From Ktedonobacter sp. SOSP1-85 (GTDB lineage Bacteria > Chloroflexota > Ktedonobacteria > Ktedonobacterales > Ktedonobacteraceae): a stretch of 64,000 bases of DNA. The position numbers and the translations under genes were made by a program. The notes beneath the pieces are model-generated. The model was not told where the DNA came from. It saw only the letters and a program-made list of their open reading frames with translations, and searched no databases. Where the stretch lies: the NCBI RefSeq assembly GCF_016587415.1, contig NZ_BNJI01000003.1:1364001-1428000 (forward strand). The letters run 5' to 3'. Below are positions 18,141 through 26,849 of the stretch, in pieces; position 1 is the first letter of the stretch; each line of letters opens with the position of its first letter.

Positions 18141-18499
18141 TAAGACCTTGCGTTTTTCTGCACTAAGGAGCATTGATCTTTGACCGCTAGTATAGGTTCC
18201 TCACTTGTCGTTGTCATGGCCAAAAATAAGTAACATATGAGGCGTAATCTGCTCTTTGCTCAAATTAATTATGGCCTAAAGTAAGTAGTACGCGAAGCTT
18301 CATTGTAAATGGTGCTGGGCGTTGGCATGGAGGAAGCTGAGGGAAACAAGGTTACATCTTTTTAATCATAGGCGATACACATTTTAGGCCATGACACGTC
18401 GCGAGGTACGTCCTATACTACTGGTTGTAAAAAAGGAGACAAACCAGTATAGACTGATCCTTCTCCTTCGATTTGTGACACCTATAGTACACAACTTCA

Positions 18500-18541
18500 A
18501 GCATAGGAGTAATGCTCAAAAGTGAGCATTACTCCTATGCT
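18500..18541. promoter_or_regulatory. hairpin in the leader of the aldolase-like gene
   Basis: Perfect 19-nt arms (AGCATAGGAGTAATGCTCA and its complement) with loop AAAG, ending 33 nt before the start codon. It may be a terminator of upstream transcription or a leader structure. No T run follows. Confidence 0.6.
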
Positions 18542-18574
18542 CAAGTAATTGTTCAAGATGAGGAGGGATAGAGG

Positions 18575-19905
18575 ATGTACCAATCAATTGAGGAATTACA
18601 AACCGCTCTCTCGCGGTTTACGTATAGGAACGCCAATACTCTGCATATTACAGATGAGCAGGCTCTGCGAAACACAGGCATAGATGATCTCATCTTTACA
18701 GCCGTCTTTGCGAGCGATTCAGATCTCAAAACCAGGGCACGTGCAGCCATTCGACAGATCGCGGAAAACCAGGGCATTTATTCCGCCTCTCTTCACTCCT
18801 ACTACCTGGCGATTGGCAGTGGAGAGGTTCTCACAAGCGCTACGGTTCCCGCGATCAACCTTCGCGCTATGACCTATGATGTCGCACGCATCATCTTCAA
18901 GTTGAAAATGGAGCACGCTATTGGTCCACTGATCTTTGAGATCGCCCGTTCTGAAATTGGTTATACTGGTCAGCGCCCGGACGAATATGCGAGTGTGATC
19001 CTGGCGGCAGCGATCAAGGAAGGATACAGAGGGCCGGTTTTCTTACAAGGCGATCATGTCCAATTGGATGCCAGTCACTACAAAAAGGATGCTCTGAGAG
19101 AGTTACAGGCCGTGAAAGCACTTATTCAAGAAGAGTTTGAGGCAGGCTTTAGAAACATCGATATTGATGCCTCGACGCTAGTTGACCTCAGCAAGACGCA
19201 GCTAGAAGAGCAGCAGAAAGAGAACAATCGTGTCACAGCAGCATTAACTGCATATATTCGCTCACTGCACATACAGGAGACAGTCTCAGTTGGCGCAGAG
19301 ATAGGTCATATTGGAGGGAAAAACAGTACGCCAGAGGATTTAGATGCCTTTATGCATAGCTATATTCAAGCCATAGGAACACAATTTCCTGGTATCAGTA
19401 AGATTAGCGTCCAAACAGGGACCAGCCATGGTGGCGTACCCCTGCCTGATGGGGGGATGGCCGAAGTGAAACTCGACTTCTCAGTTCTCGAACGGACTGG
19501 GCAGGTCGCGCGTGAGAAGTATCACATCGGTGGAGTAGTACAGCACGGTGCGTCAACACTTCCTAACGAACTCTTTGACCAGTTTCCCAGGCATCAAACG
19601 CTTGAGATTCACCTGGCGACTGGCTTTCAGAATACGCTCTACGCCAGCTTGCCAGAGGAATTGCGCACACGCATGTATCAGTGGGCTGAGAATAACTGCC
19701 GGGGGAGTGGGAAGAGGGATGGAACAAGCAGCAGTTCATCTATAAGACACGTAAAAAGGCCTTTGGACCTTTTAAGGAGCAAATGTGGTACCTCTCTAAA
19801 GAAGAAAAGCAGCCTATCAGGAAAGCACTTGAGCAACAATTTCGCTCTCTCTTTGAGAAGTTAAATGTCTTCAATACACAGTCTACATTGGCAAAGTATG
19901 TTTGA
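18575..19905 (+). pseudogene. class II aldolase-like protein, frameshifted near the C-terminus
   Basis: Class II fructose-bisphosphate aldolase-like TIM barrel. The ATG follows GAGGAGGGATAGAGG. Zn/substrate motifs visible are VFLQGDHVQLDA near residue 160, VGAEIGHIGGK, VQTGTSHGG near 285 and VQHGASTLPNELFDQFP near 325. The annotated frame becomes meaningless after AENNCRG (Ser-rich tail). In the -1 frame the sequence goes on sensibly (WNKQQFIYKTRKKAFGPFKE and onward, ending KYV) to a TGA at 19903-19905. The shift maps to the run of five G at about 19699-19703: one missing G, a sequencing error, or slippage would each explain it. Substrate is probably a ketose (bis)phosphate, unproven. An EamA transporter follows 48 nt later. 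Confidence 0.75.
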
Positions 19906-19953
19906 AGATTTACAACGAAAAACAGACTGGCTGTAAGGAGCAAACAAGCATCT

Positions 19954-20811
19954 ATGGGAGGCATTTTAGGATTACTTGCCGCGATTGGTTGGGGAAGCGC
20001 CGATTTTCTTGCACGGTATGCTACGCGTTCTATTGGGAGTTATCGCACGCTCTTTTTCATTCAGTTCATTGGCCTGGCTGGTTTGAGTGTCATCATGGTT
20101 GCAACCGGGTCTCTACAATCTCTCTCTCGCTTGACGGGTGACGTCTGGATCTGGATGGGCTTGACCGCCTTCCTTTATACTGGAAGCACACTGGCGCTTT
20201 ACCGAGCCTTTGAAGTTGGCAAGCTTGCCCTGGTTTCTCCTATCGCAGCCAGTTACGCAGCTCTTACGACGCTACTCGCGTTTGTGAGTGGTGAGCAACT
20301 TTCCTGGCTTCATGTATTGGGTATAAGTCTTGCTCTTGTGGGAGTACTACTCGCAGTCATTCCGCAAGCTTTAGGAACAGAGAAGTCTAAGACGCGATCC
20401 CGCGGCATTGGTTGGGCCATGGGTGCAGCCATCGGTCTGGGCCTCACCTTCTGGATCTTAGGTTTCCATATTACACCAACGCTGGGTGGGATCACGCCAA
20501 TCTGGCTGCTCCGCTTGGTGGCACCAGTCCTGCTCATGTTAGGAGCACGTCCGCTTGGGCAATCTCTTGAGCTGCCGCCCCGCTCTGTCTGGAAATATCT
20601 CATTGGTATAGGTCTTCTTGATACGGGTGCCTTTGTCGCTAATGCGCTCGGGTTTACGCTGGCTCAAGTTTCCCTGGTGAGCGTGCTTGGCTCCCTCTTT
20701 AGCGCTGTCACCGTCCTACTGGCCTGGTTTGTCTTGCATGAACAACTCTTCTGGCGGCAATGGCTGGGAATTGGTAGCATTTTTCTAGGAATTTTTCTTG
20801 TCAATAGTTGA
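19954..20811 (+). CDS. EamA-family (DMT) transporter
   Basis: A 285-aa protein with ten predicted helices in two EamA halves: GLLAAIGWGSADFLARYATR at the start of the first, and RGIGWAMGAAIGLGLTFWIL beginning the second. The conserved ends of each half are present (SPIAASYAALTTLLAF and LGSLFSAVTVLLAWFVLHEQ). TAAGGAG lies 13 nt before the ATG, which is long. It lies 48 nt after the aldolase-like gene, so the two may be co-transcribed and may concern one sugar-like metabolite. Substrate unknown. Confidence 0.87.
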   Translation: MGGILGLLAAIGWGSADFLARYATRSIGSYRTLFFIQFIGLAGLSVIMVATGSLQSLSRLTGDVWIWMGLTAFLYTGSTLALYRAFEVGKLALVSPIAASYAALTTLLAFVSGEQLSWLHVLGISLALVGVLLAVIPQALGTEKSKTRSRGIGWAMGAAIGLGLTFWILGFHITPTLGGITPIWLLRLVAPVLLMLGARPLGQSLELPPRSVWKYLIGIGLLDTGAFVANALGFTLAQVSLVSVLGSLFSAVTVLLAWFVLHEQLFWRQWLGIGSIFLGIFLVNS

Positions 20812-20936
20812 GACACCCTTTGCATCAAAAAGCAAGAAACTATGCTACCATATATTCGTGATAGTCATACTTTGGGTTTACTGGGCAGCATAAAAAAGAA
20901 ACGAAAGGAAGTAGTTGTAGATGTTGGAGGGCGTAT

Positions 20937-23717
20937 ATGTTTATACACGATCCGTTGTTAGAGACCAAGTTTGCCATTCCCATTTCACCACATACCTTGA
21001 TGACTCGTCCTCGGCTGACCACTCTGCTCAATCAAGGATTGCAGCGGCAACTACTTCTTGTCTCAGCGCCAGCTGGTTTCGGCAAAACAACGCTACTTGC
21101 ACAATGGCAGAAAGCACTTTCGCAGAAGTCGGTGTTTACGGCCTGGGTAACGCTTGATAAAGGCGACAATTATCTCCTCTCCTTTTGGCGATATGTCCTT
21201 GCCGCTTTCAATAAATGTCAGGAAGGTATTGCCACAGAGGCATTAGATGCGGTCATGGCGCCACAGAAGCCGCGTATCGAGTATGTGCTTACGACCTTCA
21301 TTAATGCCCTTGCAACAAGTAACGCGACCTGGGTGTTGTTTCTGGATAATTATCAGGCAATTACAGATCCAGAAATCCACGACTCGTTGACATTTCTTCT
21401 AGAACACCTGCCAGCACACCTGCATATTCTTCTGGCGACACGTGTTGATCCACCACTTCCTCTTGCTCGTCTGCGTGCTGGAGGTCAACTCTTAGAACTA
21501 CGCACCGAACAACTGCGCTGTACACCCGAAGAGATGACGCGTTTTCTCAACGAAGTCATGGATCTCTCTCTCCCTCAAGACCTGGATGTCCAAAGCGTGG
21601 CCTCCACAGAAGGTTGGCTTGTTGGCTTGCAATTGATGGGCCTCTGGCTCAAAAAACAGCCTTATCCCTATGAGGCACTCAAGGCTCTTCATGGGAGTCA
21701 CCGCTATGTCTTTGACTACCTGATGGAGGAAGTGTTGAGCCAGCAGTCTGAAGAGGTGCAGGCCTTCCTGCTACAAACCTCTCTTCTTGAGCGCCTTAGT
21801 GCCCCCTTGTGTGATGCCGTTACCGAGTCGTCCAATAGTCAAGAGATGCTTGAGCTTCTGGAGCGAAATAACCTGTTTATTGTGGCTTTGGATGAAAACA
21901 GATGCTGGTATCGCTATCAATCGCTCTTTGCGAAAACCTTACGTTATCGATTCGAACAGAGTGATACAGCACAAATTCACGCCCTGCATTTGAAAGCAAG
22001 CCGCTGGTATGCCAGAGAAGGGGCAATCAATGAGGCGATAAACCATGCATTGAAAGCACATGCATGGTATGAAACTGCTGCTTTGCTCGAACCTATTATC
22101 CAGAGGCTTCTCTGGAAGCGCTGCGAACTCCCAATTCTGTGGCAATGGCTTCAGCAACTCCCACAGGAGGTTATACGCATACACCCGTATCTGGGCTTGG
22201 CTTATGCGATGATCCTCTTCCTTACAACCTCGCCCGAAGAAGCTATCCCCTGGCTCCAGGCAACTCAAGAGGCTATAGCCGTCCACTCTCCAGCATATAA
22301 GGATGTGAGTGGCGATGTTCTCTCTCAAAATGCGTCATACGAGAAATTGCGTGGAGAAGTTACCGCTCTTGAAGCAATCATTACCAGTTATCGAGGTGCG
22401 GATACGGTAACGTTAGATCTCTGTTCCCAGGCATTGGCCTATCTTCCTGAAGAGGATAATAATGCTCGTGCGACCATCTTCCTGGCTCAATCCCTGGCTT
22501 ATTTTGCGCAAGGACGAGCAGTAGATGCAACCTGCTGTGCGCTCAAGGCCTCCAGTTTTGCTCAAGAAGTAGGTGACATTCCAGGGGCGATCTGTCATCT
22601 GAGCATCGCGGCTTACTATCTTCTCTTGCGTGGTCGGCTTCAAGAGGCACACAACCTCTTACAACAGACATATCAACTTGGGAGAGCGCCTGGTAATTTC
22701 TCCTGCTCAGCTGTAGCCTGGGCAAATATGTGCCATGCTGAGATATTGAGAGAGTGGAATCGGCTCGATGAAGCCCTTGCGTTGACGTCTGAGGGCATGC
22801 CTTCAGAAGAACAGATTGAATTACTGATTCTACTGAGTACGGGCTACCTGCAGTTGGTACGCCTGTATCTGTCACGTAACGAATTAGATGCGGCTGACAA
22901 TGTCTTTCAGCAAAAGAGGAAAAGTCCTTTACAGACTGATAGCACTAATCAACTTGCCTGGATACTCGCGGTTGAACAAGTTCGGCTCTGGATCGCACAT
23001 GGAGAATTAGAACGCGCTAGCCATTGGGTACAAGAATTAGAGTGGCGCGAGAGGCCACGCTCGCTTTTTGCCTGTGAACGAGAGGGCGTTGCTCAAGCAC
23101 GTGTTCTGCTGGCACAACATCAACCCTCTGAAGCTCTCGGGGTCCTTAGTTTCCTGTTACCACATGCTCAAGAGATGGAGCGCTGGGGAAACGTCCTCGA
23201 GATGCTGATTCTGCAAGCACTAGCCTATCACATGCAACAAGAAGAGATCCAAGCGCTCTCTATACTCGCACAAGCTGTACGTATCGCTGAGCCTGAAGGC
23301 TATATTCGCATCTTTGTCGATGAGGGAGCACCAATGCAACTCTTGCTCAGCAGACTCAAGGATATCGAGCAGAGACCTCCTCATTACTTAGACACGGTCC
23401 TTGTAGCTTTCAAAAGAGGAAAAGAGACGCTTTCCACTGGAAGTCAGGAACCAGGTACAGTATCAGTTATTGGAATTTCTTCAGGTCAGTATGCAGAGCA
23501 CAAAATCATGCAACCATTAACTGAAACGTTAAGTACGCGTGAAATAGAGGTGCTTCAATTGATGGAGAAGGGAAAATCAAATCAAGAGATTGCCAAGGAT
23601 CTGGTTATCGCGACTAATACAGCTAAACGACATGTGAGCAATATCTTTATAAAGCTAGGAGTCAACAGTCGCCTTCAGGCCGTAGCCCGAGCACGCGAAC
23701 TTGGCCTGATCTTGTGA
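20937..23717 (+). CDS. MalT-like LuxR-family transcriptional regulator
   Basis: A 926-aa STAND-type activator. The ATG has GGAGGG five bases upstream. Order: a short arm, then an NTPase with Walker A SAPAGFGKTTLL near residue 43, Walker B VLFLDNYQ near 140, and ATRVDPPLPLARLRA (sensor region); a winged-helix segment; a long array of TPR/MalT-type helical repeats (about 340-830); and a C-terminal LuxR helix-turn-helix (about 864-924: LSTREIEVLQLMEKGKSNQE, then IATNTAKRHVSNIFIKLGV). By analogy with MalT, an inducer binds the helical repeats and ATP drives oligomerisation. The target genes are not evident, but the EamA transporter upstream is on the same strand 125 nt away. Confidence 0.92.
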   Translation: MFIHDPLLETKFAIPISPHTLMTRPRLTTLLNQGLQRQLLLVSAPAGFGKTTLLAQWQKALSQKSVFTAWVTLDKGDNYLLSFWRYVLAAFNKCQEGIATEALDAVMAPQKPRIEYVLTTFINALATSNATWVLFLDNYQAITDPEIHDSLTFLLEHLPAHLHILLATRVDPPLPLARLRAGGQLLELRTEQLRCTPEEMTRFLNEVMDLSLPQDLDVQSVASTEGWLVGLQLMGLWLKKQPYPYEALKALHGSHRYVFDYLMEEVLSQQSEEVQAFLLQTSLLERLSAPLCDAVTESSNSQEMLELLERNNLFIVALDENRCWYRYQSLFAKTLRYRFEQSDTAQIHALHLKASRWYAREGAINEAINHALKAHAWYETAALLEPIIQRLLWKRCELPILWQWLQQLPQEVIRIHPYLGLAYAMILFLTTSPEEAIPWLQATQEAIAVHSPAYKDVSGDVLSQNASYEKLRGEVTALEAIITSYRGADTVTLDLCSQALAYLPEEDNNARATIFLAQSLAYFAQGRAVDATCCALKASSFAQEVGDIPGAICHLSIAAYYLLLRGRLQEAHNLLQQTYQLGRAPGNFSCSAVAWANMCHAEILREWNRLDEALALTSEGMPSEEQIELLILLSTGYLQLVRLYLSRNELDAADNVFQQKRKSPLQTDSTNQLAWILAVEQVRLWIAHGELERASHWVQELEWRERPRSLFACEREGVAQARVLLAQHQPSEALGVLSFLLPHAQEMERWGNVLEMLILQALAYHMQQEEIQALSILAQAVRIAEPEGYIRIFVDEGAPMQLLLSRLKDIEQRPPHYLDTVLVAFKRGKETLSTGSQEPGTVSVIGISSGQYAEHKIMQPLTETLSTREIEVLQLMEKGKSNQEIAKDLVIATNTAKRHVSNIFIKLGVNSRLQAVARARELGLIL

Positions 23718-23927
23718 TCCCCTTCCTGGCTGTGCGACTTTCCGAATCACAGTTGCTTGTCTAGTCCCCAAGAACCTAAACATGGAGTTGCTCCAATTCA
23801 GTAGAAGCCAAGAACAGAAGGAAAGTTTACTTTGCCTAGAAATTGAAGAGTATATCATGAATAGTATAAGATATATTATTAGCAACAATAGAGAATGCCG
23901 CGAAAATAGGAAGAGAGAAATACACAC

Positions 23928-24593
23928 ATGCCAACTATGCGGGTTATTTCGGTCAATGTGGGGTTGCCGCGAACGGTCAACTGGGAAGGCAAAGAGTTCC
24001 AGACCGCCATCTATAAGCAGCCGGTAGAAGGGCGTGTACGCGTGCGCAAAGAGAACCTGGAGGGCGACCGCCAGACTGACCTGAAGAACCACGGCGGGTT
24101 TGATAAAGCCGTCTATGCCTATTCTGCCGACAACTATCCCTACTGGCAGCGAGAACTGAACCGTGATGAACTGCCCTGGGGTTCCTTTGGCGAGAATCTG
24201 ACTCTCACAGGCCTCAACGAGCACGAGGTACACATCGGCGATATATTTCGCATAGGCAATGCAACCTTCCAGATCACACAGCCGCGCACACCCTGCTATA
24301 AGCTGGAGGCGCGCCTCCAGCAGGAGCGCTTCATCAAGCCTTTTCAAGATAGTGGCCTCGTCGGCTTCTACCTGGCCGTGCTTGAAGAGGGCGACGTCGC
24401 AGCGGGCGATCCCATTGAACTGCTCAAGCGCGACGAGACCAGTATGACCATCGCCGAAGTCGCCGCAGTCATCGCCGATAAAAGCGACCTCGTGGCTCTG
24501 CGCCGCGCCGCCGAACTTGAGCACTTTCCCCCCAAGGTCCGCGCCATCTTTGCCCGCTCTCTACGCAAAAAAGAGGCAGCCCAGGCGAGATAG
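23928..24593 (+). CDS. MOSC-domain protein (YiiM-like)
   Basis: A 221-aa protein starting at an ATG with GGAAGAGAG upstream. MOSC signatures: VEGRVRVRKENLEGDRQTDL, the HGGFDKAVYAYS motif, WGSFGENLTLTG, and ITQPRTPCYKL carrying the conserved Cys near residue 123. The C-terminal 60 residues form the small alpha-helical 3-alpha domain found in YiiM (MTIAEVAAVIADKSDLVALR). YiiM binds molybdenum cofactor and reduces N-hydroxylated bases such as 6-hydroxylaminopurine. A similar detoxification role is plausible here. It appears to stand alone, followed by a very strong hairpin. Confidence 0.9.
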   Translation: MPTMRVISVNVGLPRTVNWEGKEFQTAIYKQPVEGRVRVRKENLEGDRQTDLKNHGGFDKAVYAYSADNYPYWQRELNRDELPWGSFGENLTLTGLNEHEVHIGDIFRIGNATFQITQPRTPCYKLEARLQQERFIKPFQDSGLVGFYLAVLEEGDVAAGDPIELLKRDETSMTIAEVAAVIADKSDLVALRRAAELEHFPPKVRAIFARSLRKKEAAQAR

Positions 24594-24685
24594 TCCGCTA
24601 TATGTGCGCTACTTACGTACGCGCCTACGCTGATGAGCTTATGAGTGTATCCGCAACAGGTGGATGCGGCCACTTTTCTACATCG

Positions 24686-24752
24686 AAGTCAGGGATGAGA
24701 GGAGGTCTTTGGCGCGCTTTGCGCGCCAAAGACCTCCTCTCATCCCTGACTT
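24686..24752. terminator. 67-nt hairpin with perfect 32-nt arms
   Basis: AAGTCAGGGATGAGAGGAGG (continuing to GGCGCGC) and its exact complement, separated by TTT. It lies after the MOSC gene and before the IscB element. The right arm is followed by TTTTGCGTAT. Confidence 0.85.
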
Positions 24753-24823
24753 TTGCGTATCTCGCAGCCGTATTTTTGACGATGAGATATGCCGTACGAT
24801 ATAAGTAGTCTATAAGAGTATCA

Positions 24824-25148
24824 GTGAACTCCCGCTGAGCTGAAGACGCAGCGGCTTCTTCGGAAGTCGTCGGGCCTGAGGTTTGGTCGCTTGTTCGCAA
24901 GCTCAAGTTCACCAGACTTAGCCCCAGAAATGGGAGCTTCGTTCGCTAGGTCATGACACCTGCGGTTGACGCATCAGACCGCTGCCCTGTCGCCTGGGTT
25001 TAAGTAGGGCTGAGGGAAAGTCCGGTGATTCAGGTGCAAAAAGCCTTTTGAACCTTGTCGAGATGAAGCCGGATTCCTCTGGTGGTCACAGCCAGAGGAT
25101 ACGCACCACCTCCCTTCGGGGAGAGCATTTTTCCGAAAGGAACGCTGT
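24824..25148 (+). ncRNA. predicted omega-RNA of the IscB system
   Basis: A 325-nt region without a protein frame, ending at the iscB start codon, which is where IscB omega-RNAs are encoded. It is densely structured: a long-range pair GTGAACT (24824-24830) with AGTTCAC (24906-24912); CGCTG/CAGCG; three UUCG-capped hairpins (CTTCTTCGGAAG, CTTGTTCGCAAG, TCCCTTCGGGGA); GCCCT/AGGGC; and TCCTCTGG/CCAGAGGA near 25076-25099. The ribosome binding site GAAAGGAA of iscB is at its 3' end. The guide is expected directly 5' of the scaffold (about 24804-24823), in flanking DNA. The exact 5' boundary is inferred. Confidence 0.75.
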
Positions 25149-26462
25149 ATGGTTCTTGTTTCTGTTCTCAACTCGGATGGCAGGCCCATGATGCCATGCC
25201 TCCCTCCCATCGCCCGACTGCTGCTCAAAGCAGGCAAAGCGAAAGTGGTGCGGCGCACCCCCTTTACCATCAAACTGCTTGTGCCCCTAACACACGAGCA
25301 TGCTCAGCCCTTGACCCTGGGTATCGATACAGGGAGCACTGTGGTAGGCGCAGCCGTCGCCGATGAGCAGGGAAAGGTACTCTACCTTTCTGAAGTGGAA
25401 CTGCGCAACGATATCACCATCACCATGAAAGAACGGGCAGCCAAGCGGCGCAACCGACGCCAACGGAAGACGCGCTATCGGAGAGCACGTTTCAACAACC
25501 GTCGCAACTCGACCAAGCAGGGAAGATTCTCCCCGACGATGGGCAGCAAAATCGAGGGACACCTGCGGGAAATTCGCTTTGTGCAAGCAATCTTCCCGAT
25601 CACGCATATTGTGTTAGAAACAGGCACTTTTGACCCGCATGCCCTCAAACACCCGGAGGTCTTGCGCAAGAAGTGGTTGGATCAACAGGGGATCAACTAT
25701 GGTTTTGCCAACACCAAAGCGTTTGTGCTCACACGAGATGATTACACCTGCCAACAGTGCAAAGGGAAATCAAAAGACCGACGACTGGAAGTTCATCACA
25801 TCGTCTTCCGTCGCCAGAACGGAAGCAATGAGCCAGAGAACTTGCTCACGCTCTGCAAAACCTGTCATGATGGCCTGCATGCAGGAACGATCACCCTCAA
25901 ACAGAAGGGCAAGAAGAAGGGAACATTGCGACATGCCACGCAGATGAATAGCATCCGGGTGCAATTGCTCAAGCGTCTGAACGCTGAAGAAACGTGGGGA
26001 TTTGTCACTAAAGAGCATCGGATGCTGGCAGGTCTACCCAAAACCCATGCCCATGACGCCGCCATCATTGCCACACGAGGAATCGCGCCGATCTTCTGCA
26101 CGACGCAGGTGCTCCAGAAGAAATGTATCTCGGATGGGGATTACCAGCAGACGAAAGGGGTGCGAAGTGAGCAGCCCATTACCACGGGCAAAATCCAGGG
26201 CTTTCGCAAATTCGACAACGTTCGCTATCGGGGCCAGGAATACTTTATCAAGGGACGCATGTCGACCGGTTATGCGATCCTGATGGGGCTGGACGGCAAG
26301 AAGGTCGATTTGAAGCCCATTCCCAAATTTGAGAGGATGAAGCGCGTGAGTGCACGATCCACATGGATGATCAGTCAAAAACCATGCCAGGTTGTTGATC
26401 CTCTCCCACCTCATGTTTGTGTGGAAGGATCGCAAAAAGCTGCTGGTTTTCCCCGGAGATGA
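25149..26462 (+). CDS. iscB: IscB RNA-guided HNH/RuvC nuclease
   Basis: A 437-aa protein, about the usual IscB size. The N-terminal PLMP domain has the variant RPMMPCLPPIARLLL (residues 12-26). A split RuvC follows: Asp60 in LGIDTGSTVVG, Glu157 in HIVLETGTF, and His302/Asp303 in THAHDAAIIA. An Arg-rich bridge helix lies at about 95-118. The HNH domain (about 198-245) has CQQC, LEVHHIVFRR, PENLLTLCKTCHDGLH, so both Zn-binding CxxC pairs and the catalytic His are kept. All nuclease residues look intact. IscB, the ancestor of Cas9, cleaves DNA next to a TAM using an omega-RNA guide. The upstream region is its RNA; the downstream tnpA is decayed and overlaps the iscB 3' end. Confidence 0.95.
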   Translation: MVLVSVLNSDGRPMMPCLPPIARLLLKAGKAKVVRRTPFTIKLLVPLTHEHAQPLTLGIDTGSTVVGAAVADEQGKVLYLSEVELRNDITITMKERAAKRRNRRQRKTRYRRARFNNRRNSTKQGRFSPTMGSKIEGHLREIRFVQAIFPITHIVLETGTFDPHALKHPEVLRKKWLDQQGINYGFANTKAFVLTRDDYTCQQCKGKSKDRRLEVHHIVFRRQNGSNEPENLLTLCKTCHDGLHAGTITLKQKGKKKGTLRHATQMNSIRVQLLKRLNAEETWGFVTKEHRMLAGLPKTHAHDAAIIATRGIAPIFCTTQVLQKKCISDGDYQQTKGVRSEQPITTGKIQGFRKFDNVRYRGQEYFIKGRMSTGYAILMGLDGKKVDLKPIPKFERMKRVSARSTWMISQKPCQVVDPLPPHVCVEGSQKAAGFPRR

Positions 26463-26757
26463 GGGAAAGCTGGTGCTTGAAGAAATGGCAAATCGGTCGC
26501 ATGTTGCTTTTGAAGCGATTGAAGTAGAGCAAGACTATCTTCACGGCTTGGTGAAAAGCGACCCTCGCATGTCACCGCTGGCTCTTGTCCGTCGATGAAA
26601 ACAGAAATCGACTATTCAGGGATGGCAAAGGCATGAAAAAGCGTTGAAAACGCAGCTCTGGAAAGATCGGATATTTTGGAGTAATGGATACTTCTGCCGT
26701 ACTCTTGGAAATATCAGTCAGGAGACTATCCGTCAGGATATAGGAAGTCAACGGTGA
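26374..26757 (+). pseudogene. tnpA: decayed IS200/IS605 TnpA (Y1 transposase)
   Basis: One frame reads KNHARLLILSHLMFVWKDRK, then ALEVMPDHVHLL-like sequence degraded to EAIEVEQDYLHGLVKSD, then MSPLALVRR and an in-frame TGA (26596-26598), then KQKSTIQGWQRHEKALKTQL and FWSNGYFCRTLGNISQE to a TGA at 26755. This is the TnpA order. The HUH motif has lost its first His (DYLH), and the catalytic Tyr position near the end (normally xYIExQ) reads QDIGSQ. With no start codon, an internal stop and both catalytic signatures damaged, the transposase should be inactive. It overlaps the iscB 3' end on the same strand. Confidence 0.8.
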
Positions 26758-26772
26758 AGCGCGGCGTTCATC

Positions 26773-26795
26773 CACGAGGCTGAAGACCTCGTGGT
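26773..26795 (+). other. hairpin near the right end of the IscB element
   Basis: CCACGAGG-CTGAAGA-CCTCGTGG, 15 nt after the tnpA remnant and 54 nt before hldE. IS200/IS605 right ends carry such subterminal hairpins for TnpA recognition. The exact element end is not resolved. Confidence 0.5.
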
Positions 26796-26849
26796 TTTCT
26801 CGCCACGCCTCTATAAAAAGATAAACCATCTTTGGAATAAAGGACCACC

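Larger units (their letters stand above)
17880..18574. other. long intergenic region with repeats
   Basis: Nearly 700 nt without a convincing gene. It holds a double-hairpin repeat (18091-18140) and a hairpin just upstream of the aldolase-like gene (18500-18541). The rest is A+T-richer than its neighbours and shows two similar AT-rich phrases (ATGGCCAAAAATAAGTA and TGGCCTAAAGTAAGTA). Confidence 0.5.

Noticed and set aside
23655..24524. 289-codon minus-strand frame
   Set aside because: Antisense to the MOSC gene; no ribosome binding site or recognisable domain, and overlaps the end of the LuxR gene.
25149..26462. TnpB or Cas9 instead of IscB
   Set aside because: An HNH domain lies between RuvC-II and RuvC-III and a PLMP-like N-terminus is present, which exclude TnpB; length and lack of REC lobe exclude Cas9.
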